From a virus: DNA of 35,775 bases. Made by a program: the position numbers and the translations under genes. The notes under the pieces were generated by a model that was not told where the DNA came from, made no database searches, and was given only the letters and a program-made list of their open reading frames with translations. The stretch lies in the IMG/VR virus record IMGVR_UViG_3300029953_000096, positions 1 through 35,775 of that record. The stretch is one strand, 5' to 3'. Shown here one piece after another: positions 6,564 to 13,967 of this stretch; the first letter of the stretch is position 1; the number at the start of each line of letters is the position of its first letter.

Positions 6564-7052
6564 CTAGTAATCCTTTGCCATTTCATTGATTCTGACTCGC
6601 GCCTTCTCTTGACGCTCCTTCAAGGACTTTTTGAAAGATTCAGGGACGTATGAGTAAAGATATTTGATGCGCTCTTTCGGTTCCATCAACACCATTACCT
6701 GCGCGTGATGTTTCCAAGCGTCTTCGTATCTGTAGCTTTCGGCCATCAGCGCGGGAACAGGCGCATCCACGAAAGTTAGGTCTGGTCTAACCAAGATTTC
6801 AATTTGTGGGAACCTAGAGAAGAATGCCTGTAAAAACGAATGGTCAAGACAGCTGTGATCGTCAACTGGATAAGACCTATAATCTATCATTTCAACAGCC
6901 GCATCCATCAAATCAGCTTTTCTTCCATAAAGATTCTCTAATGACTCACGCTGTCTTGATAGCCAAGCCTGTTGCCATCCACACGTAAATGCCAACAACC
7001 TTACAAGTTTTTCTTTATCTTCGAGTACGAAGCGAAATTGATGTTCTTGCAT
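6564..7052 (-). CDS. 162-residue protein, unknown
   Basis: A soluble protein rich in aromatic residues. The N-terminal half is helical (LVRLLAFTCGWQQAWLSRQR), the middle contains several Asp/His (VDDHSCLDHSFLQAFFSRF), and the C-terminal part ends in a Lys/Arg-rich helix (KSLKERQEKARVRINEMAKD). No recognised domain. An AGGG tract lies close to the ATG, making it one of the few minus-strand genes with a weak Shine-Dalgarno-like element. It belongs to the early operon. Confidence 0.6.
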   Translation of the reverse strand: MQEHQFRFVLEDKEKLVRLLAFTCGWQQAWLSRQRESLENLYGRKADLMDAAVEMIDYRSYPVDDHSCLDHSFLQAFFSRFPQIEILVRPDLTFVDAPVPALMAESYRYEDAWKHHAQVMVLMEPKERIKYLYSYVPESFKKSLKERQEKARVRINEMAKDY

Positions 7053-7152
7053 ACCCTATTTCTTTATCAATTCATTTTTTAACCTCGTTCTGATTTGGTA
7101 GGTCGAGCTGGCGGCGTTTGTTCAGCACCCTGCAAAGCGATGCGGCATTCTT

Positions 7153-7599
7153 TTACTTGCCTTCGAGCAAGTGTTTGTGTTCCCAGATGTTGCCGATGAC
7201 TTCCAGCTTGACCATGTTCGGTTTCTTGTAGGAGATACTTCCGTCGATTGGACGCGTCATTGTCTCTATTGGCAGGTTTTCGTCACCAATGAGTCTGACT
7301 CGAAATCCCGCCTGAGTTTCATCCCAACGAAACTCCCAAAGTTTACCAAAACAATCTTTTCCTAGATCTCCCTCGAAGCATTCCTTTCCTTTCGTATCGA
7401 GGAGGCCTGTAAATTGCATGAGTTCAACGTCTTCAATAGGACAAAATGACTGCCAGTTCCAAAGTCGTACTTCCTGATTTCCTGATAGCGTTTCATGGAT
7501 GCTTCTTACACGTTGCATACCGTTTATCTTTCCATCAATGTCATCTGATTTTTCTTTCGACCATGTTTTGTGCCATGCTCTAAATCGTATTTCTCGCAT
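7153..7599 (-). CDS. YopX family protein
   Basis: A 148-residue protein starting MREIRFRAWHKTW. The N-terminal MREIxFRAW, the central DVELMQFTGLLDTKGKECFE followed by GDL, and the C-terminal VKLEVIGNIWEHKHLLEG together form the complete signature of the YopX family (named after B. subtilis phage SPbeta YopX). The members form barrel-like oligomers; their function is unknown, though they are common in early regions of temperate and virulent phages. I chose the internal ATG (7599) because conserved YopX sequence starts there; four extra upstream residues are possible. Confidence 0.9.
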   Translation of the reverse strand: MREIRFRAWHKTWSKEKSDDIDGKINGMQRVRSIHETLSGNQEVRLWNWQSFCPIEDVELMQFTGLLDTKGKECFEGDLGKDCFGKLWEFRWDETQAGFRVRLIGDENLPIETMTRPIDGSISYKKPNMVKLEVIGNIWEHKHLLEGK

Positions 7600-7613
7600 A
7601 TCCCTATTCACAA

Positions 7614-7679
7614 TTAAACTTCTTTAACATCAGACCTGCGGACGTATTCCACTCCATCAATCGTGATCGTCTTTGTCAT
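7614..7679 (-). CDS. 21-residue ORF resembling the N-terminus of the 3435-3797 protein
   Basis: MTKTITIDGVEYVRRSDVKE plus Val. The first half matches the start of the 120-residue protein at 3435-3797 (MKSIIIDGVTYVPEG) closely. It may be a truncated duplicate or a tiny gene in its own right. The frame fits between the YopX gene and the 78-residue gene without overlaps. Confidence 0.4.
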   Translation of the reverse strand: MTKTITIDGVEYVRRSDVKEV

Positions 7680-7683
7680 ACAT

Positions 7684-7920
7684 TTATTGGTTGAGTTTAT
7701 TTAGTAATTCTTTAATGGCTTGCGCGGCAGCCTCGGCCTTCTCACGGGTGGGGAAGCAGTTGCCGACAGCAAATAACTTCTCTTCATGTTCGAATCCAAC
7801 CTCTGACCAACCGACACCACAATACAGATTCACAAACCAATATTCTTTGGACGGCTTCCAGCGTGGTTTTGGTTGAGGGGGAGGCGCGTGGACGATTTCT
7901 TGTTTCAGGGAAAGGGGCAT
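7684..7920 (-). CDS. 78-residue conserved-looking phage protein
   Basis: N-terminal Pro-rich segment (about residues 10-25), then YWFVNLYCGVGWSEVGFEHE and FAVGNCFPTREKAEAAAQAI followed by a helical end. The pattern of an aromatic beta strand, then GNxFxTxEEA and an amphipathic helix is common in small phage proteins of unknown function. Its ATG lies one base after the stop of the zinc-ribbon gene (TAATATG). Probably a small alpha/beta fold; no function can be assigned. Confidence 0.6.
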   Translation of the reverse strand: MPLSLKQEIVHAPPPQPKPRWKPSKEYWFVNLYCGVGWSEVGFEHEEKLFAVGNCFPTREKAEAAAQAIKELLNKLNQ

Positions 7921-7921
7921 A

Positions 7922-8095
7922 TTATTGTGAACAATGCGGGCATTTATTTATCCATGTTTCCTCGACTTGTTGGGCCGTCCATCCATTTTGTTTCGTTTCC
8001 TCGACAAATTCCTTGTAGTGAACGCAGCCAGTAAAAATCTCGCTTTCTCCGCACTCATCGCACTCGATCTTTCCTTCATTGAAATTGATTGACAT
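7922..8095 (-). CDS. First gene of leftward operon: mini zinc ribbon (57 aa)
   Basis: MSINFNEGKIECDECGESEI with a second pair at the end (INKCPHCSQ): CxxC...CxxC zinc ribbon with a helical insert containing FVEETKQNGWTAQQVEE. Many phages and prophages encode proteins of this layout at the start of early operons. The ATG is only ten bases from the -10 box of the promoter at 8105-8133, so its mRNA is almost leaderless; an AGAGGA element sits just before the start. The longer overlapping frame on the same strand is a shadow. Confidence 0.7.
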   Translation of the reverse strand: MSINFNEGKIECDECGESEIFTGCVHYKEFVEETKQNGWTAQQVEETWINKCPHCSQ

Positions 8096-8104
8096 AGTTC
8101 CTCT

Positions 8105-8133
8105 ACTTTAGCACAGAGTGGGACACGGGTCAA
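8105..8133 (-). promoter_or_regulatory. Promoter of the leftward operon
   Basis: On the minus strand, a -35 box TTGACC (8133-8128), a 17-base spacer and a -10 box TAAAGT (8110-8105). Both boxes are close to the sigma-70 consensus and the spacing is ideal. Transcription would start near 8098, leaving about three bases before the ATG at 8095. Confidence 0.7.
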
Positions 8134-8152
8134 TTAGTTATCCACAAAAAAA

Positions 8153-8189
8153 TACCACGGAGGTTTGACCGAAGTCTTTTTCCGTGGTA
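8153..8189. promoter_or_regulatory. Nine-bp inverted repeat, probable operator
   Basis: TACCACGGA (8153-8161) and TCCGTGGTA (8181-8189) are perfect inverse copies with 19 bases between them. The right arm touches the candidate rightward -10 box and the -35 lies between the arms. A dimeric repressor is the simplest explanation; a hairpin in a transcript is the alternative. Confidence 0.5.
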
Positions 8190-8193
8190 CTTT
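8165..8193 (+). promoter_or_regulatory. Candidate rightward (late/leader) promoter
   Basis: TTGACC (8165-8170), a 17-base spacer and TACTTT (8188-8193). The -35 and spacing are identical to those of the leftward promoter, but the -10 box is weak (three of six), as would fit a promoter needing an activator. It lies within the inverted repeat and upstream of the structured leader. Confidence 0.35.
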
Positions 8194-8194
8194 G

Positions 8195-8221
8195 GGATCA
8201 TGTTCGCTGGATCATGTTCGC
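8195..8221. repeat. Thirteen-base direct repeat
   Basis: GGATCATGTTCGC occurs at 8195-8207 and 8209-8221, one base apart (period 14). Placement just after the candidate rightward promoter suggests paired binding sites for a regulator or a leader-RNA element. Confidence 0.7.
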
Positions 8222-8225
8222 ACAT

Positions 8226-8257
8226 ATCCCGCAAAACATCAAGCGGGATTTGTTTTA
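8226..8257 (+). terminator. Terminator-like hairpin in the leader
   Basis: ATCCCGC (8226-8232) pairs with GCGGGAT (8243-8249), loop of ten bases, followed by the T-rich TTTGTTTTAT. On the plus strand it resembles an intrinsic terminator, yet it lies upstream of the late genes, which suggests attenuation or premature termination. Confidence 0.4.
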
Positions 8258-8421
8258 TGCCCGTGAGCTGACGGCTGGGAACGTGGTCGGGCGAATCCCG
8301 TGAGCCACCCCTGGATGCCAAGCCAAGTCACGGGAACTGATGTCGAGCGATGGAGCTACCCCAGGGCGGTAGTGACTAAACCGATAACAGCGTGTGATCA
8401 GCGTTCCTCCTTACGCTGATC
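8226..8421 (+). ncRNA. Candidate structured leader RNA between the divergent operons
   Basis: No gene is supported here. Helices: ATCCCGC/GCGGGAT (8226-8232/8243-8249); CGGGATT/AATCCCG (8244-8250/8294-8300); CCCGTGA/TCACGGG (8297-8303/8328-8334); CTACC/GGTAG (8356-8360/8368-8372); and a nine-bp hairpin GATCAGCGT/ACGCTGATC (8396-8404/8413-8421). The first three cannot all form together. The loops of the third and fourth contain CCCTGG (8309-8314) and CCAGGG (8361-8366), which are complementary and could make a six-bp kissing interaction. The strand is not certain, since DNA helices are symmetric; plus is preferred because of the upstream promoter and T-rich tail. It matches no RNA family I recognise. 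The remaining bases 8422-8554 show nothing clear. Confidence 0.45.
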
Positions 8422-8554
8422 GACGTAGGCAATCCCCATGGCGGGGCGAGTACAGAAGGCTGGTGAGACGATGGGAGAGACAACCCTATCAACGTCAATA
8501 ACTAAATCCCTTAACTTACGGGGGCTTTTGTCTTCGCTTCCAGGACTGCCCGAT

Positions 8555-8812
8555 ATGATAGCTTGTAACAAGTGTTTGGAAAACAACTGGTCGTACCATC
8601 ACGAAACGGAATCAACTGCGACGCATCGCATTAGCACAATCACCGCTACCTGTAAGATGTGCGGTTCAGAGGTTTCTTGGGATAAATCGAAACCGATTCC
8701 CAAAGGGGGATTGACGGTTACGTTTGAAACTATTGAAGGAAAAATGCTTCGCGATGGCAAGGCGTTTGAATTTCCAAAAAGAATTTATGAACTTGCTGGA
8801 TCTCGTCCGTGA
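8555..8812 (+). CDS. Zinc-ribbon protein at the start of the late operon
   Basis: An 85-residue protein starting MIACNKCLENNWSYHHETES with a second pair (TATCKMCGSEVSW): CxxC...CxxC with a His-rich insertion. The frame extends 39 codons further upstream, but that part overlaps the leader region and is not protein-like, so the ATG at 8555 is chosen. The C-terminal part is a short beta-rich tail. It overlaps the next gene. Function unknown. Confidence 0.6.
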   Translation: MIACNKCLENNWSYHHETESTATHRISTITATCKMCGSEVSWDKSKPIPKGGLTVTFETIEGKMLRDGKAFEFPKRIYELAGSRP

Positions 8813-8942
8813 TGAAAAAAACAAACAGAAGCTCGTAGATCAATGGGTAGAATCTCTAGAGCCTCCGTTTGGCGTCTTAGAAAGAATCCACAAGGAAAGA
8901 TTGACAAAGCACCTAAAATCTGATAAAGTAGAGTCAACATGA
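8787..8942 (+). CDS. 51-residue helical protein, unknown
   Basis: Starts MNLLDLVRDEKNKQKLVDQW and is charged and helical throughout. The start is uncertain: upstream ATGs at 8754 and 8724 are in frame, but those extend further into the zinc-ribbon gene. The stop overlaps the next ATG as ATGA, which supports the frame. No family recognised. Confidence 0.5.
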   Translation: MNLLDLVRDEKNKQKLVDQWVESLEPPFGVLERIHKERLTKHLKSDKVEST

Positions 8943-9178
8943 TGTTCATCCTCGGCCTAATTGTGGGTCTTCTCATAGCCTTTGGATGTTCTTTGGCTAT
9001 CTTGGTCATCGAAACCAAGCTGCCAGCCTCTCGTAAGATCATCTACCGCGTCCAGCAGGCAGTACCACGCATCAAGGCGGCTATCCTCGACACGGACGAC
9101 GAAACCCTGGCGCGCGACGAGCTGCTCGAAGAGAACGACCGAAACGGAGTGGATACGGAGCTTGAATCAATCATCTGA
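8939..9178 (+). CDS. Single-pass membrane protein with acidic tail
   Basis: A 79-residue protein starting MMFILGLIVGLLIAFGCSLA. Residues 2-24 form a membrane helix, followed by a basic patch (KLPASRKIIYRVQQAVPRIK) and an acidic end (DTDDETLARDELLEEN). The orientation should be N-out with the tail in the cytoplasm, by the positive-inside rule. Coupled by ATGA overlap to the gene before. It could be a spanin-like or accessory membrane protein; nothing decides this. Confidence 0.6.
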   Translation: MMFILGLIVGLLIAFGCSLAILVIETKLPASRKIIYRVQQAVPRIKAAILDTDDETLARDELLEENDRNGVDTELESII

Positions 9179-9183
9179 TCTCT

Positions 9184-9477
9184 ATGGCCCACTTTGGCGA
9201 AATGTACGTTCCAGGCATTTACCTCGAAGGCCCAATTCCATTACCAGATTCCGAGGCAGTTGTGTATAAAATCGCTGGCAAGTTGAAAGAGCAGCCGACA
9301 GAGTTTGAACCTGGTTCAGTGATCCCGAAGATCTACACCTGGGCGATGACGATGCGGCAAGACGATGTGGAACGCCTCGAAGAAGTGATCCAGGCCTCGT
9401 TGAGAGAATTGATCGGTTCGGCAGAAAAGATTGGCGGCTTCGACGAAACCTGGAACGGTGAATGGAAAACCAAATAG
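9184..9477 (+). CDS. 97-residue protein, unknown
   Basis: N-terminal HFGEMYVPGIYLEGPIPLPD suggests a beta-rich start, followed by a helical region (RQDDVERLEEVIQASLRELI). Soluble and acidic. It begins six bases after the previous stop and is followed three bases later by the next gene, so it is one member of the packed early-late series. No family recognised. Confidence 0.6.
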   Translation: MAHFGEMYVPGIYLEGPIPLPDSEAVVYKIAGKLKEQPTEFEPGSVIPKIYTWAMTMRQDDVERLEEVIQASLRELIGSAEKIGGFDETWNGEWKTK

Positions 9478-9480
9478 CCT

Positions 9481-9801
9481 ATGCGCGTCCGCTGCTACGT
9501 CTGCCACAAAGATCACTCCTGGCAAGGACGACTGCCAGTCATCCCAGATCGGGTACGCATGAATCCCGACAACTGGTTCTTTCGTGCAGGCAACGCTACT
9601 TGTTGGAAGTGTAAGGGCTGGACACCACATCAGAGCTATCGAACCGCCGAGGTTGATCGTCAGATATTCGAGCAGCGTTACTGGCACTGGCAGGATTTAC
9701 TCCAACGCAACACCGACGGATTGTTTGAGAAGGTTTACGGATCTCCCACCGATCCATTCGCAACGAAACTGGCTAAACAGGAGGGTAACGAGCTATTATG
9801 A
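9481..9801 (+). CDS. Zinc-binding protein upstream of the terminase
   Basis: A 106-residue protein with CYVCHKDHSWQG at the N-terminus and CWKCKGWTPHQS about 30 residues later: a CxxC...CxxC zinc ribbon with flanking His. The rest is helical and aromatic (YWHWQDLLQR). It may be DNA- or protein-binding; its position directly before the small terminase gene may mean a packaging-related role, which is inference only. Confidence 0.6.
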   Translation: MRVRCYVCHKDHSWQGRLPVIPDRVRMNPDNWFFRAGNATCWKCKGWTPHQSYRTAEVDRQIFEQRYWHWQDLLQRNTDGLFEKVYGSPTDPFATKLAKQEGNELL

Positions 9802-9807
9802 TGAGAT

Positions 9808-10221
9808 ATGGCCACTTTGCGACAGAAACGGCTTGCTAAGAAACTCGTCGAGGCAGTGTCTAATGGGGATTACGACAGGTTAGACACAATGCTGGTTTCA
9901 GCTGGCTACGACGAAACGACAGCGAAAGCAACACCTGGCCGTGTGATAGCCGCAAAAGGCGTCCAAGAGGAAATGAGAATACTTGGCTTCGATCCTGAAA
10001 CTGCCAAGGGAGTTGTGAGCGAGATCCTTACCAATGTGGAAGAGAAAGCGCGAGATCGTTTGACGGCTGCTGACATGACTTTCAAGGTTCATGGGACATA
10101 CGCGCCCATTAAGGCTGAAGTGCTTCAAGTGAACATTGATCAGGCTCGTTTGGAAGAATTGGCTCTCCTCTCACATGGGATCAAAACCAACGTCCGAACA
10201 AAATACGTCAAGTCCAACTAA
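9808..10221 (+). CDS. Small terminase subunit (putative)
   Basis: A 137-residue protein. The centre reads SAGYDETTAKATPGRVIAAK then GVQEEMRILGF, and about residues 87-105 read DRLTAADMTFKVHGTYAPIK. This layout, with the Y-x-x-x-T-A-K-x-x-P motif, a KGxQExM helix and a DMxxKxxGxYAPxK element, matches the pattern I know from small terminase subunits, which bind the packaging site and load the motor. The gene overlaps the large subunit by 47 bases, as commonly seen. No helix-turn-helix is obvious. Confidence 0.75.
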   Translation: MATLRQKRLAKKLVEAVSNGDYDRLDTMLVSAGYDETTAKATPGRVIAAKGVQEEMRILGFDPETAKGVVSEILTNVEEKARDRLTAADMTFKVHGTYAPIKAEVLQVNIDQARLEELALLSHGIKTNVRTKYVKSN

Positions 10222-11812
10222 GCAGGATCTCATCGACCTGACGACGTTGGAGTTTTCCATTTGGCTTGATCTCTACAACGTGAAGAACGAGAAAGGTGAA
10301 TCGCTCGATTGGCGCGACCATCTTTTTCTTTTTGATATCGCTGATGATTGGTCGTCGCTTCAGATCGTGCTGAAGGCAGCGCAGCTCGGCTTCTCAACGC
10401 TGATGATCATCAAGACTCTGTGGGCCGCAAAGTATAAAAGGTTTGAGATCATCTACACACTGCCGACGATGGATGCGATGTACGGCTTCGTTCGCTCCAA
10501 GGTCAACCGCATCATCGAAAACAACCCAGAGCTTCAGAAGTACATCAAAACATCAGACACGCTCGAACAGAAGCAGGTTGGGGATAACATGGTCAACTAC
10601 CAGGGAACCAACACGCTGGCCGACACGCTCATCACCACGTCGGATCTGAACGTCAACGACGAACTCGACGCGTCGAGCCAGGAGAACATCGAGAAGCTGG
10701 ACTCACGCCTTCAGCAGTCCAAGTACAAAGGCAAGTGGCAGTTCACCAACCCTCGCAACATGGGTGCGGCTGGCTCCGTTGCGTGGGAACTCTCGGACAA
10801 GAAAGAATGGTTCATCACCTGCCCCGAGTGTGGTGAGGAGCAGTATCTTCGCTGGCCTGAATCCATCGACAAGGTGCGCGAGTGTTACCAATGTCTCGGT
10901 TGTGACGCCGAGATCACCCGTGAGACACGTCGGGTTGGCGTCTGGAAGCCCACAGCTGTTGGTGAATGGTCTGGCTACCACATGAGCCTGATGATGGCTC
11001 CCTGGGTCACGGCACGCGAGATCCTGGGATACTTCAACACCAAGGGACACGAATACTTTTGGGGATCGGTTCTCGGTCTGCCATACGCTGTGGATGGTTC
11101 GTCGATCAGCGACGACATCTTCACGCGCAACATGACGCTCCAGGTCAACTCGCAGAAGGGAACAATCATCGGCTGCGATAGTGGCGTCAAGAAGCACTAC
11201 GTCATGGGCAACTCCGAGGGACTTTACTTCTACGGCGTGACGGAAAGCTGGAAGACGATCGAGCAATATCTTCGCAACGATTCAACTGCTGTTCTGATCG
11301 TCGATGGTGCCCCTGACATCACAGGGCCGCGCGAGTTGCGTGAGAAGTTCCCTGGTCGAGTGTTTCTGAACCACTACGCACGCGACAAGAAGAACTTCAA
11401 TCTTATAAAATGGGGTGAGAAACAAGACTTCGGCTCCGTGGCCTCGGATCGTAACCCGATGATCCAGTTAGTGATTGACGAGTTCCTGACGCGCCGCATC
11501 CCGCTTCAAGGCAACCTGATGGATTGGGAGGATTACATCAAACACTGGCGCACGCTCTACAAGGTCAACGGCAAGGATTCGCGGGCCAACGACATCTTCC
11601 AGTGGCTCTCTTCAAACGGCATGGATCACTGGGCGCACGCAACGGTGCTGTGGCGCGTCGGCATGGAGAAATACGGGCAGAAGGGTCAAGCCTCGTTCAT
11701 GTCATCAGGCGAGGACTCAACCGAGCTTCGACCGTCGCCATCGCTCATCTTCGGCAAGACGCACGCGCCATCGCCAGCGTTTCCAGACGAGGACGAGGTA
11801 ACCGATGATTGA
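10175..11812 (+). CDS. Large terminase subunit (GpA-like, zinc-ribbon type)
   Basis: A 545-residue protein. The ATPase domain has a Walker A-like loop AAQLGFST (residues 68-75), in which the usual GK(S/T) lysine is replaced by Phe, and a Walker B-like NDELD (161-165). A zinc ribbon follows (C216, C219, then CYQCLGC with C237, C240, C243). The nuclease domain shows acidic residues in GCDSG (D335), LIVDGAPD (D377) and NGMDHWAHA (D484). It drives ATP-dependent packaging of DNA into the prohead and cuts it. Start: the frame extends upstream only by a non-ATG codon, so the ATG at 10175 is chosen. The zinc ribbon places it closest to lambda GpA-type subunits. Confidence 0.9.
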   Translation: MGSKPTSEQNTSSPTKQDLIDLTTLEFSIWLDLYNVKNEKGESLDWRDHLFLFDIADDWSSLQIVLKAAQLGFSTLMIIKTLWAAKYKRFEIIYTLPTMDAMYGFVRSKVNRIIENNPELQKYIKTSDTLEQKQVGDNMVNYQGTNTLADTLITTSDLNVNDELDASSQENIEKLDSRLQQSKYKGKWQFTNPRNMGAAGSVAWELSDKKEWFITCPECGEEQYLRWPESIDKVRECYQCLGCDAEITRETRRVGVWKPTAVGEWSGYHMSLMMAPWVTAREILGYFNTKGHEYFWGSVLGLPYAVDGSSISDDIFTRNMTLQVNSQKGTIIGCDSGVKKHYVMGNSEGLYFYGVTESWKTIEQYLRNDSTAVLIVDGAPDITGPRELREKFPGRVFLNHYARDKKNFNLIKWGEKQDFGSVASDRNPMIQLVIDEFLTRRIPLQGNLMDWEDYIKHWRTLYKVNGKDSRANDIFQWLSSNGMDHWAHATVLWRVGMEKYGQKGQASFMSSGEDSTELRPSPSLIFGKTHAPSPAFPDEDEVTDD

Positions 11813-12011
11813 TATGCCACCCACCCTGCTTTCAATCCAGATCGTATCGGCTGACACCAAGATCCAGCGGTACATTGACCTGGCAAACATCTTGATTGCT
11901 TCGGGTGCTTTTGACATAGCGGAAGGAAGTGTTACAATCCACTATGATAGCGCGGGTTGTATCAAGAAATTGGAACGTAAAGACAACTTAGCCGTACTCG
12001 GTTGCTCCTGA
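11805..12011 (+). CDS. 68-residue protein between terminase and portal
   Basis: The ATG overlaps the terminase stop; a second ATG three codons later is possible. The sequence has a helical stretch (KIQRYIDLANILIASGAF) followed by a short beta-like end. Its position between the packaging and portal genes is typical of small accessory proteins of the head module. No family recognised. Confidence 0.5.
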   Translation: MIDMPPTLLSIQIVSADTKIQRYIDLANILIASGAFDIAEGSVTIHYDSAGCIKKLERKDNLAVLGCS

Positions 12012-12075
12012 TTCCCTACCTATACAGCGGCGGGATACCTTCAAGAATTTATTCTTTGGTGTCTCGCCTTTTTGT

Positions 12076-13962
12076 ATGGGTTCTCCTGATTTACTCGATG
12101 GATTCTTCTCCCTTGGCCAAGATATCAACAAGGTTGAGAATCCCGAAAAACTGGAAACGATGGAAGGCCCACTCACGCCTTCTCTTCCTGAATTACAAAC
12201 AGACACCAATGACGCTGATCTTTTGAAATCAGCGAAAACTTGGGAGGATCGCTGGAAGGATTTTGATTCTGGCCTTCAGAAGCGTCGCAAAGCCTCGGAT
12301 GAATACTGGTTGGGCAAGGCGTTCAACAACAACATCGACGACATGGTGAAGAACGATCCAATGGCGGACAACACGCTTTGGGAAGCTCTCGAAACCTTCA
12401 TCCCGTTCTCATCGGCGCGCAATCCTGATCCAGTCGTGACGACGGACAACACGCCTGACGGCATTGATCTCGCGGACAAGGTGGCCCAGTTCCTCCGCTT
12501 CCAGGCCGATCGTCAGTCGCTCAAAATCAGCCTGTCGCGTCTCACGCGCTACTGGGCTATGTACTTCCTCGGTGTGGTGCAGGTCGGTTGGTCAGAGCAG
12601 TCGGACGACATCAAGACGGTCGTCAAACGTCCACAGGTGATGATCCTCGACCCTGATGCCACGATCGACGAGAAAGGCGAGTACACGGGCGGGTACCTCG
12701 GCATTCACCGCAAGGAAACGGCAGGCGACATGAAGCGCATGTTCAAGTCGATGGCCAAGGAAATCGACACGGAATCAAAGGACAACGATGCAACTGAGAT
12801 CGGCTTCATCGAGTGGTGGACGCCCGACATGACGTTCTCGACGTTGAAGAAGAAAGTCCTTTCCAAAGGCCGCAATCCTCACTGGAACTACGACATCCCG
12901 CCTGATCCGAACATTCCAGGTGTCAGTCCGAAAGCCTTGCGCCGTGGGTTGAACCACTTCCAGCAGCGCAAAATGCCGTTCATCTTCCTGTCGGTCTTCA
13001 ACTTGGGCAAGCATCCAGTGGACGATACGAACATGTTCGAGCAAGCGATTCCAAACCAAAAGAACATCAACGAACTGAACAAACAGATCCGCAAGAACGC
13101 GCAGAATACCAACAATGGTTTGGCAGTGTCGGGCGACGTGTTCACCAAGGAGCAGGCATACAGCGTCGCTGGAGCCGTCCGCAAGGGCAACACGATCTGG
13201 GTTCCAAGCGGTGACGTGAATAAAGCCATCGCACGCCTAGCAGCCCCAGAGTTGGCTCCGATGGTCTATCAAACACTCCTGGACTATCGCAACGAACTCA
13301 AAGGCATATTTGGAACGAAAGTCTTGTCGGGTGGTCAAGCTGCTCAAGGCGATTCCAAGACGCAGAAGGGTCAAGCAGCCGCGCGCTCGCAGGAATTGGA
13401 TCGAATCGGTGGGGGTGTCACAGCCTTCATCGAACAGGCAGCCGACAACATTTACAACTGGTGGGTTCAACTCTTCTACGTCTACTACTCCGAGGATCAC
13501 ACTGCTTCGATCATCGGGAAGGAAAACGCCGTCGAGTACGTCGAGCTGAAGAAGTCGGATCTGAACCGCCGCATCCGCGTCACGATCAAGGAAGGTTCGA
13601 TGATCCCGCAAGATCCGATGTCGCGCCGCAACGAAGCCGTGGAATTGTTCTCGGCTGGTGCGCTCGATCCTATCACGCTGTTTGAACGCCTCGATTACCC
13701 GAACCCACGCGAGGCCGCGAAGAACTTGTATCTGTGGAAATCAAATCCTGCTTCGCTCTTCCCAGAATTGAATCAGCCACAGAAGCCAGATGATTCTGGT
13801 CAGGTATCACCTGCGGGTGGGCCAGCCGCGCCGCCAGCACCGCCTGGTGTCCCTGGTGCGCCGCCTGGTTCCCCAGCGGGTCTACCGCCACCGCAACAAG
13901 CCCCAGCACCTCCAGCAGGCCCGATGCCTGCGCTCGGAGCCTCTAATAACCCCTTAGCCTAA
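12076..13962 (+). CDS. Portal protein
   Basis: A 628-residue protein. Residues about 50-200 contain the helical wing region, followed by VVQVGWSEQ, RPQVMILDPDAT and the helical core. The region with NQKNINELNKQIRKNAQNTN and VAGAVRKGNTIWVPSG is typical of portal proteins, and the C-terminal part (about 580-628) is a disordered Pro/Gly/Ala-rich tail. Size and position directly after the terminase and before the scaffold support this call. It forms the twelve-subunit ring at one prohead vertex through which DNA enters. I cannot place it in one named portal family. Confidence 0.85.
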   Translation: MGSPDLLDGFFSLGQDINKVENPEKLETMEGPLTPSLPELQTDTNDADLLKSAKTWEDRWKDFDSGLQKRRKASDEYWLGKAFNNNIDDMVKNDPMADNTLWEALETFIPFSSARNPDPVVTTDNTPDGIDLADKVAQFLRFQADRQSLKISLSRLTRYWAMYFLGVVQVGWSEQSDDIKTVVKRPQVMILDPDATIDEKGEYTGGYLGIHRKETAGDMKRMFKSMAKEIDTESKDNDATEIGFIEWWTPDMTFSTLKKKVLSKGRNPHWNYDIPPDPNIPGVSPKALRRGLNHFQQRKMPFIFLSVFNLGKHPVDDTNMFEQAIPNQKNINELNKQIRKNAQNTNNGLAVSGDVFTKEQAYSVAGAVRKGNTIWVPSGDVNKAIARLAAPELAPMVYQTLLDYRNELKGIFGTKVLSGGQAAQGDSKTQKGQAAARSQELDRIGGGVTAFIEQAADNIYNWWVQLFYVYYSEDHTASIIGKENAVEYVELKKSDLNRRIRVTIKEGSMIPQDPMSRRNEAVELFSAGALDPITLFERLDYPNPREAAKNLYLWKSNPASLFPELNQPQKPDDSGQVSPAGGPAAPPAPPGVPGAPPGSPAGLPPPQQAPAPPAGPMPALGASNNPLA

Positions 13963-13967
13963 GATGT

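Noticed and set aside
8130-8321. 63-residue minus-strand frame in the divergent region
   Set aside because: It overlaps the promoter, the inverted repeat and the structured leader, has no recognisable domain and no start signal.
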